64,000 bases of DNA from Peronospora farinosa (Eukaryota; Oomycota; Peronosporomycetes; Peronosporales; Peronosporaceae), in contig CANTFK010000979.1 of assembly GCA_947646735.1 (NCBI GenBank), positions 1 to 64,000 on the forward strand, given 5' to 3'. The notes beneath the pieces are model-generated. The model had not been told where the DNA came from. It ran no database searches and worked only from the letters and a program-made list of their open reading frames with translations. Of this stretch, positions 57,403 through 64,000 are shown piece after piece (positions within the stretch are counted from its first letter, which is position 1; each line of letters opens with the position of its first letter). The translations under genes and the position numbers were made by a program.

Positions 57403-58550
57403 ATTCCAACGCTAAATTCTCGGTGCTGTTGTCCCCATCGTGCTTCGAGTCACTACTCGAAGCTGGCGAACCGCAGTCAGGTGATAAACCATCACCCCCC
57501 TCTAGGCACTGGATGTCGTCATCCAAGATGCCGGAAACACTGGACGGGAGTACCCCAAACTCGACCGTCGACACTTGATGCGGGAGCTCCTGCTCGGCCG
57601 CCATAAACCCGCGTGGGAGCCCCTGCTCAACCACAGTATGCCCATGTGGGAACCTCGGTTCGACCACAGTGGGTGATGATGGGAACCCCGGTTCGACCAT
57701 CATGCTCTCGCGTGAGGACTCCTGTCCGTCCACGTCACACTCGCTGGCGAGCTCTTGCTCGTCGCCACAATGCCCTTGTGGGAGCCCCTGCTCGACCACA
57801 ATAGGTGCAGATGGGAACCCCGGTTCAACCACTGCATTCACGTGCGGGAACCCCTGTTCAACCGCATTAATGACGCGCGGGAACCCCTGTTCGACCGCGT
57901 CGTTCTCGTTGTCCTCTTCGCTCTGTAGTGAGGAGTCACTTGTCACTTGTGTCCCGAAGAACAGCACAAGCAGTGCAGAGAGGGCCATCGCTCGCTCTGT
58001 GCACCGCCAACGTCGTGGAATCGCGATCCACGACTGTGACGTTTGGCCAGTCACTTGGAGATACCAAGAGATGGGTAAACACTTCACTGACATCGAACTT
58101 GCGTCGACGTCTCGCTGATCTGGCTAACCAGTCGATCTGGGGCTTATAACGTGCCAACCATGGCATGCCCAGTATGCAATCGAATGCATAATTCATCGCG
58201 ATCACCAAGAAATCATCATTACTGCGAAAGCCATCAAACGTATACGGCAACGACACTTCGCGCCGCGATACGCGGTGTGGTTTCCCGTCAGCCAACTTGA
58301 CGACGACTTGTCCAGGTCCCTCACGGACCTGAATGCTGGGAGGCAGCATCGACAAACAAGATTCACGAAAGAAATTGTTTGTTGCTCCTGAGTCCAGGAG
58401 TGCTCGCAGAGGTCGCCAGACGCCGGCGACATGTAAACTGACAATAATCAGACGTGAATCACCACTCGTAGTGGTGGCATTTAACCGTGCGCGTAGCGCA
58501 GGAGGACTGGAAGGTTGGGCTGCCACCGGGGGACCCGGACCTCCGTTCTA
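57188..58550 (-). pseudogene. Protease and VEQ-repeat linker of element E
   Basis: Protease (from about 58550): WRPLRALLDSGATNNFFRES with the DSGA loop, then DCILGMPWLARYKPQIDWLA. A frameshift near 57940 leads to a linker made of repeats such as NAVEQGFPRVI, VVEQGLPQG and VVEPGFPSSP, about ten copies. It continues RRQYIEVESPPRNASSITSL to a second frameshift near 57250. The -1 frame entered from gag has one TAG just before the protease, absent in C. The linker composition (G, P, E, V) suggests an unstructured spacer. Confidence 0.82.
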
Positions 58551-58551
58551 A

Positions 58552-58592
58552 CCAGTAGGGCGCCCTGCACCTACTGGTCCCGACCGTTTTTT
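58552..58592 (-). promoter_or_regulatory. Gag-pol -1 frameshift signal, element E
   Basis: On the minus strand the gag frame reads CCA AAA AAC GGT..., giving the canonical slippery heptamer A AAA AAC (58592-58586). Eight bases later comes an 8 bp stem CCAGTAGG/CCTACTGG with a 10-base loop (58577-58552). The gag TAG lies in the stem. A -1 shift leads towards the protease frame. The hairpin is conserved in C. Confidence 0.7.
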
Positions 58593-59620
58593 GGACGTGC
58601 GGCCGGTACAGCACCCTCATGATGGGCGTCCACTACTTGCACCGATAATGGGGCTGGCGCACGGCACTCTGCCGCGCGATGTCCTGGCTTGCGACAACGA
58701 AAGCAAACTATTGGACGCCCGGTGCGAGCGTCACATTTATTATGAAAGATACGTCGCCGGTCACCCGACGACTCAATAACGTCGATCTCCATAGGTTCTG
58801 GGCCAGAAGGCCGGGGAACGCTGACGACCGAGGGTTTGGCATAGGCCTTTGTGACCCTAAAGTCTTCACGGAGTGCGATGGCGAATGCCTCCTCCAATGT
58901 GGCAGGCTCGGCGCGCTCCAGCGATAAGCGGGTCTGCCCCTCACGCATACCATCCACAAAGACATTCACCTGTGTGTACATGTCCATGGGGTGCGTGATA
59001 ATACACGACGCCAGATGCCTAGCCATCTGTACGTAGTCGCGCATCGCCATTTTACCCTGTCGCATCGACAGGAATCTTGATCGCACCAGTTTCTCCTCTT
59101 GTGGTGGCTCGAAGGCAAGACGGAGATCGTCCTGGATGGTATCCAAGGTGGGAAATGCGTGCTCGTCCACAACGAGTTTACCAAGGGCCCACTCCTTGGC
59201 CTTCCCGGTGAGGCGGGAAAGAAGAAAGTTGACCTTCGCCTGTGGAGCCTCAAGAAGTCTCGAGGCGATGGCGATATCAACTTCTCGGAACCACCGGTTC
59301 AGCGATAACCGGTCCTTACCTTCTCCAGAGTAGGAGGAGGTTTCCATCTTCACGGCCTCATTACGCGAAGGACGCGAGGGAGTTAAGCCTCGCCGGTTGG
59401 ATTCGGCGAGCTCGCGTGCCATAAACTCATGTATGGCGAGACGTTGCGCGTCAGGGGTCGCTGATCTCATCAGCGACGCGACGAATGCCTCTCCCGATAT
59501 CGCCGCGAGGCGATTAAGGGCATCCCACTCAACACCAGTAAGATGGGGGAAGGTCGCGTGCTCCAGAAATAAGTCTGGAGCGTCAAAGTACGACGATTCG
59601 CTCATCCCAAACTCGGGCAT
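58571..59620 (-). CDS. Gag of element E, intact
   Basis: A 349-residue uninterrupted frame starting [18 protein letters not shown], seven bases downstream of the primer site. The capsid part has [40 protein letters not shown] and [20 protein letters not shown], typical of Retrotrans_gag. One zinc knuckle [16 protein letters not shown] (C-x2-C-x4-H-x4-C) near residue 320 would bind element RNA. It ends RPKNGRDQ and TAG inside the frameshift hairpin. The ATG is chosen because it is the first after the primer site and the homologous start in C lies at the same distance. Confidence 0.93.
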   Translation of the reverse strand: MPEFGMSESSYFDAPDLFLEHATFPHLTGVEWDALNRLAAISGEAFVASLMRSATPDAQRLAIHEFMARELAESNRRGLTPSRPSRNEAVKMETSSYSGEGKDRLSLNRWFREVDIAIASRLLEAPQAKVNFLLSRLTGKAKEWALGKLVVDEHAFPTLDTIQDDLRLAFEPPQEEKLVRSRFLSMRQGKMAMRDYVQMARHLASCIITHPMDMYTQVNVFVDGMREGQTRLSLERAEPATLEEAFAIALREDFRVTKAYAKPSVVSVPRPSGPEPMEIDVIESSGDRRRIFHNKCDARTGRPIVCFRCRKPGHRAAECRAPAPLSVQVVDAHHEGAVPAARPKNGRDQ

Positions 59621-59646
59621 AGGAAGGACTACAAAGTGCTACCAGG

Positions 59647-59984
59647 TGTAACGGGGCTAGAACGTACCGTCACTAGCTTACACGCGCGCTTGAGGAAGAC
59701 TCAAGCCCAAGTATTAGGTATTAAGTAAATTTAACTCTGATTTTTATTTTGGTTTTAATTCGTACTAATTACGAAGATTTTAGTCGTAATAAATACGACA
59801 GTGTTCCCGCCTTTCGGGAACCACACAATTTCAGGTTGATTTATCATTGGTCCATATTGGGGACTTAAGGCCCAATAATAAACCAATGATAAATTACCAC
59901 GCTGTGCCCGCTATTCGGGCCCAGCACCTGCCTACATATGTAATTGTTTATTCATATTAATACTATGTAATGTAGCCCATTACA
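59647..59984 (-). repeat. 5' LTR of element E
   Basis: 338 bp. As printed it contains five hairpins in order: CTTGAG..CTCAAG (59689-59705), TTCGTA..TACGAA (59759-59775), GTTCCCG..CGGGAAC (59803-59821), a long TTTATCATTGG..CCAATGATAAA with an inner ATTGGG..CCCAAT (59840-59893), and GCTGTGCCCG..CGGGCCCAGC (59901-59925, one mismatch). Several have sequence-different but pairing equivalents in the C-family LTRs. Confidence 0.95.
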
Positions 59985-60012
59985 TGAATGCCCTCGGCGA
60001 TCGTAAGGAAGC

Positions 60013-60319
60013 TGTAACAGGCTAAGGACCCGTTACCGTCTTACACTAAAAGGGCGTTGAGGAAGCGCTCTTAATGAAATATGACTCTGTTTTATTTTTG
60101 TTTTAGTTTTTATTCACATTAAGTGCGAATATGTTCCCTAGCTCATGGGAACCACTCAATATCAATTTATTATTGGCTAATTATTGGGTCTGGCACCCCA
60201 ATAATAAACGAATAATAAAAATGACGCGCAGTATCCGCCAATCGGATACTGCTCTATGCCTACTTATGTAATTATGTATTATCCCTATAACTACTTATGT
60301 AATAGGTTGCCCCATTACA
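60013..60319 (-). repeat. Solo LTR of the C family inserted in C
   Basis: 307 bp, opposite in orientation to the LTRs of its host element C. Exact 5 bp duplication GAAGC at 60008-60012 and 60320-60324. It differs from the C 3' LTR at several bases in the half towards 60319 but hardly at all in the half towards 60013. Confidence 0.92.
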
Positions 60320-60903
60320 GAAGCGCTTTCACTCGCCGTAGCTCGGACATCTGGAGCTTAGAAAGGCTTCTCTCATAACGGGCAATCCATGGACGAAATA
60401 TTCTGGCATGCCTCGCCACACACCAAGTCGTCCCATTCCTGCTGGACCGGTTGCGATCTGCCCACGTTGCACGTTGGACATTCCTCAAGAATGTGGACGT
60501 AACAAAGGTGATACTCGTCACAAGTCATACGACAAATGCGCCGGCGCAGGTCGCCAATAGCGTGTCTATCACGCGTTTCCTCGCGACCGTCTAACCAGGA
60601 CGTGAAGGACGTTCCTTCACGTCGACTCGCGTTCCAGCGTCTGATGAAGGCACACCAAGACCTCTGCAACGCATCGTCGGTATATGCGTTTTTCGTCGCC
60701 TTGCCTCTCACTGTACGGTATCGCGTGAAAAGGTCCTTCATGACCTCCAGTGACTCGGGTTCGACAGCACCTTCAAGACCATACAAGCGCCACGGTTTCA
60801 AGTCCCCATCCATGACCTGCGGCGCCTGCTCTCTACGGATTGTCGCTTGGTGTTCCCAGTTCTGGTTGTCAGATACATTGTTTCGTGGACGCCTAGGGTC
60901 CAT
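60320..60903 (-). pseudogene. Antisense accessory gene of C, N-terminal part
   Basis: The minus-strand frame starts MDPRRPRNNVSDNQNWEHQA, 115 bases inside the C 3' LTR. The domain has KPWRLYGLEG and ALQRSWCAFIRRWN, about half identical to the same region of E. It is followed by the Cys/His module CYVHILEECPTC with spacing identical to E. After a one-base shift near 60430 it continues RPWIARYERSLSKLQ. The solo LTR then interrupts it at 60319. The 60904-61018 leader has no other feature. Confidence 0.7.
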
Positions 60904-61018
60904 GCTGCTCAGTTACGTCTAACTGAGCAGGTTCGGAGTTACGCCGTTGGTCGAGAAGAAACTGCGAATCTGCGATTCGTACTAACGTTGAGGTAAGTGC
61001 CACTAAATAGGGGAGTGA

Positions 61019-61327
61019 TGTAATGGGGCAACCTATTGCATAAGTGATTATAGGGGATCAATACATGATTACATAAGTAGGCATAGAGCAGTATCCGATT
61101 GGCGGATACTGCGCGTCATTTTTATTATTCGTTTATTATTGGGGTGCCAGACCCAATAATTAGCCAATAATAAATTGATATTGAGTGGTTCCCATGAGCT
61201 AGGGAACATATTCGCACTTACTGTGAATTAAAACTAAAACAAAAATAAAACAGAGTCATATTTCATTAAGAGCGCTTCCTCAACGCCCTTTTAATGTAAG
61301 ACGGTAACGGGTCCTTAGCCTGTTACA
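61019..61327 (+). repeat. 3' LTR of element C at the palindrome hinge
   Basis: TGTAATGGGGCAACC to GCCTGTTACA, 309 bp, preceded by the purine-rich GGGGAGTGA. It serves both as the 3' LTR of C and, read on the minus strand, as the LTR that follows the chromodomain of the inverted copy. Confidence 0.9.
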
Positions 61328-62103
61328 GCTTCCTTACGATCGCCGAGGGCATTCACGTAGCCTAGGTCGTCAACTGTATCATCTGTATGCTCCCGAGCCT
61401 CGTAATAGGTCTCGGTCTCGGAGTCGCTCGGGAGGTCGTCGTGGTTTCGTTGCTCGCGAGCATTACGGCTCGCGAGATCGGGAATGGAACCGGCAGCGTC
61501 GGTCGCGATCACCGTCTTTCTACGGGACTCATAGTCCTCAACCACGTCCGGGACATCTTGGGACAGCGTACTCGATGGCTCCCATGTATCGTCCGCCGGG
61601 GAATATCCCAACCACCGAGCCCTGTAATGTTTCTCGACATGGTTCTTCGTGGGCGCCGAGTCATTACTCGGCGCCTGTGGCTTGTGATCCTCGTGATCGA
61701 CAATTCGGTCGACAATCCAGCGTCGCGCACCCGATGCATCAACTAAGGGAGGAGGAGCATCACGACGGAAAACCTCTGGCGATGAGCGCCGATTCTCGCA
61801 ATCGGGCGCCTGTACAGTCGAATGATGAGCTGCGCCTACTTCGCGCTGAAGCCGAGGAATCGAAGAATGCCCTACTTGATACTCGCGAGATGGCTGAGAG
61901 AGCTCAAGATCGTGCGGATGCTTCGACTGAGGCTGCTGAGCGGATTCGACGTGAGCAGCTGGTACTGGTTGAGCGCCTACGTCAACTTGAGACGACTGCG
62001 TTCGGAGGACCCCAGCAGATCGAGTCTGCACGCTTTCGGGCAGGACTTGGTCCCAGTCGTCGTCAACGTCGTCGTCAAGGGATGTCGGATTTCGAGCCGG
62101 CAC
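61328..62103 (-). pseudogene. Chromodomain end of pol in the inverted copy
   Basis: ARRWIVDRIVDHEDHKPQ, HYRARWLGYSPADDTWEP and the acidic tail end in DLGYVNALGDRKEA at the LTR. Uninterrupted here; the site where E sits in the other arm reads as a single ATTCA at 61351-61355. Confidence 0.85.
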
Positions 62104-62147
62104 AGAAGAAGCGGGAAAGATTCGAAGGGAGATCCGCCGGTAGGTAA
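61328..62147 (+). pseudogene. Antisense accessory gene, C-terminal part, in the inverted copy
   Basis: The plus-strand frame is open from the LTR edge through LPYDRRGHSRSLGRQ, the arginine-serine run and the coiled coil to the stop at 62147, without the E interruption. It shows that the frame is continuous in the uninterrupted ancestor. Its N-terminal part is missing in this arm. Confidence 0.65.
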
Positions 62148-63388
62148 GCCTTGAGGCGCCCGACGTAGAACGTTGGGTGCAAACGCATAGATGTAGGTAT
62201 GTCTAGCGTGTAAGCGTAACCATGCACCTTGACAGCCCGAAATTGGCCAATATATCTTGGCGCTAACTTGTTAGCGCCCAAAATTCGTCACTGAGGTGTT
62301 CGGTAATTCACTTGTTGATAAAAATACTCTGTCACCTTCTCGAAATATGGACATATTCTTTCGACCTCTTCTGTCTGCATTTTCCTTTTGCTTATAGACT
62401 ACCTCCTGTAATGCATCACGCACAAAACGCGTAATTCCTTGTCGTAATAGAAGAAATTCGGTTACTGCAGCCGAACTTACAGGCGACGTATTCTCTTTTG
62501 GCGTAAAATTAGCAACGGGAGACGCGATGGAAAGCATCGCGTCAGGAGTCGATATGCCGTTGGCCACAAAATTACCAGCATTAGGTGCATCGGCAGCAAC
62601 CTCATTCGCATCGTCAATCAGCAATAGTTGTGGCGCAATTCCATCAGTAGATACTCCCCCATCAAGCTTAGAGACTAGGTGCTCTGAAGCTGAGAGAGCA
62701 AGTAGCTCCGGAACGCGAGGATGCCTCGCGTTGTGAGCGAAAAAGGGCGTCAATCCGGTCGACGCATGGACAGCATTGTTGATTGCAAACTCTGCAAGTG
62801 GAAGGAGCGAACTCCATGACGAGAACGATGTTGCATCACTGCGCAGGACATCTTCGAGCACTCTGTTCACACGCTCCGTTTGCCCATCCGTCTCGGGATG
62901 GGCCGCCGTAGACATAAGCAACCGCGTGCCTAATAGCTGGAATAACTCGGCCCAGAAAGCCGAAGTGAAGCGTGGATCACGGTCCAAAACAATAGATTCT
63001 GGCAAGCCGTGATGCTTAAAGATAAGATCAATGAAGATCTTCGCTGTCGTATCCGCCGTAATGTTGGCGGAGACCGGAGCAAAATGCACCATTTTGCTGA
63101 ATCGATCCACTAGAACCAATAAGCCCGTGCGTTTCTGTTCATCCGGTGGAAGACCAAAGATAAATCCATACTGACCGAACGCAAGGCTTTCGTAGCAATC
63201 AAAAGCGGACGCAACGGGGCTTGTGAAGACGGCGCGGGCTTCACATGCTGACAGGTTTCACAGGAGCGCACCCATTTCTGGATGTACTTATACATTTGCG
63301 GCCAAAAAAATACGCGAGAAATAGCCGCAAACGTCTTCTCGCGACCCAGGTGTCCGCCAGCTGGGCTGTCGTAAAATTCATTAATCAA
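62075..63388 (-). pseudogene. Integrase in the inverted copy
   Basis: Identical in layout to 50287-51600, with the same two frame breaks (63110-63119 and about 62275). The zinc site reads SPAGGHLGREK here against SPAGRHLGREK in the other arm. The D-D-E residues are present. Confidence 0.88.
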
Positions 63389-63420
63389 AGACGTCCATCA
63401 TGTACGTCAGCAACGGACCG

Positions 63421-64000
63421 TCAAGCGCGAGACGCTCGAAGTTGTCGCGTGTTGGTTTCGTCAACTTCGCGAGTAATTTTTCGCTCGGTCCCTGAGATAC
63501 TGATGATTCCTGCATATAAGGAATCATTCGCGTAGGATTCAGCGATATGAGTTCGGATCGGCAGCAGAAGGGTCGAAATCATCGCATTAAGCCCCAGTTC
63601 AATACAACACGCACAGATATCTTCGTCGTCATCAACATACTCCGTTTGATGACCCATATCGCGCCGAGGATCGTAATCAGGACGACGAGAAAGCGCGTCA
63701 GCGAGAATTTTATTCTTGCCAGACTTGTAATGCACTACAAAATTATACTCGGCGAAAAATGACAACCACCTTTCCAAACGCTGAGACAAGTGAGGACTCT
63801 TGACGGCGGTACGCAATGATGCGTGATCTGTGTAGATAGAAAACATCTTTTCGCCGAGCAAATATACTCTAAACTTGATTAGAGCGTAAAGCATAGCCAA
63901 AAGTTCCTTGTCGTGTACCGGATAATTTTTCTCGGCAGTTTCATCTGTCGTGATTGAAAACTCACGACGCGCTCTCGACCTTCGTCATCAAATTGCACGA
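63421..64000 (-). pseudogene. RNase H in the inverted copy, runs off the window
   Basis: FSIYTDHASLRTAVKSPHLS to LADALSRRPDYDPR, matching 49775-50254 residue for residue. The frame upstream continues towards RT beyond 64000. Confidence 0.85.

Larger units (their letters stand above)
52325..59984 (-). mobile_element. Element E: full-length gypsy element with target duplication
   Basis: 7660 bp between two 338 bp LTRs that I see differing at two bases. Exact 5 bp duplication TGAAT at 52320-52324 and 59985-59989. Same group as C: primer site TGGTAGCACTTTGTAGTCC (59627-59644), gag, protease, VEQ-repeat linker, RT, RNase H, integrase, chromodomain and antisense gene. The empty target site is preserved at 61351-61355 in the inverted copy of C. 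Confidence 0.95.
44381..61327 (+). mobile_element. Element C: chromodomain gypsy element with nested insertions
   Basis: 309 bp LTRs at 44381-44689 and 61019-61327 enclose, in sense, primer site, gag, protease, repeat linker, RT, RNase H, integrase, chromodomain and an antisense gene. Three later insertions interrupt it: a solo LTR (47879-49345), element E (52325-59984) and a solo LTR (60013-60319). Without them the element is about 7.5 kb. The left flank GGCTA has no partner on the right because 61328 onward is an inverted copy of C itself. Confidence 0.85.
61328..64000. repeat. Palindrome 2, right arm
   Basis: Reverse complement of 49675-52324 plus 59985-60012, with only scattered single changes (for example S/P in the antisense frame, R/G in integrase). 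It lacks element E. It continues past the window end. Confidence 0.95.

Noticed and set aside
1..64000. Host genes such as secreted effectors with RXLR-type signals, tRNAs or rRNAs
   Set aside because: I found no signal peptide followed by an effector motif, and no cloverleaf or rRNA-like stretch. Every long frame I recognise belongs to a retroelement.

Overview
The window is a nest of degenerate and young LTR retrotransposons; I see no convincing host protein gene, rRNA, tRNA or CRISPR array. The element types point to an oomycete, probably of the Phytophthora/downy-mildew order (inference). The key sign is a Ty3/gypsy group with both a second, plant-like RNase H and an integrase chromodomain, the architecture published for the oomycete 'Chronos' group. 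Chromodomain gypsy elements with short 310-340 bp LTRs and old copia relics accompany it.

Layout, left to right. 1-1180: 5' end of a minus-strand gypsy element (E1: gag, primer site, LTR). 1190-5140: plus-strand copia relic carrying a solo LTR with a near-perfect target duplication. 5182-13053: a large palindrome of two ~3.55 kb arms around a 739 bp spacer; it holds an inverted-duplicated copia relic, each arm with a copy of the same solo LTR. 13054-14030: unrecognised sequence. 14031-19274: element A, plus strand, Chronos-like, a mosaic. 19275-23270: element N, a short non-autonomous relative with minisatellites in its LTRs. 23271-27161: element D, a minus-strand gypsy pol fragment. 27162-30034 and 42869-44380: the two halves of A', a minus-strand Chronos-like copy split inside its integrase by B. 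30035-42868: element B, a 12.8 kb minus-strand Chronos-like element with near-identical 1.22 kb LTRs. 44381-61327: element C, plus-strand gypsy with 309 bp LTRs, interrupted by a 1.47 kb solo LTR (47879-49345), by the complete 7.66 kb element E (52325-59984, target duplication TGAAT) and by a solo LTR (60013-60319, target duplication GAAGC). 61328-64000: an almost identical inverted copy of the 3' half of C, forming a second palindrome and keeping the empty E target site.

How the parts work: sense transcripts from each 5' LTR would encode Gag then Pol (protease, reverse transcriptase, RNase H, integrase, chromodomain). In E, and less perfectly in C, gag and pol are joined by what looks like a -1 ribosomal frameshift signal. 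B, C and E also carry a gene on the opposite strand between pol and the 3' LTR. It encodes an arginine/serine-rich, coiled-coil protein; in C and E it has a Cys/His module as well and overlaps the chromodomain coding region in antisense. This antisense gene, the paired-hairpin LTRs and the LTR-mediated palindrome are the most interesting features. Nearly every frame is broken, so most coding entries are pseudogenes.
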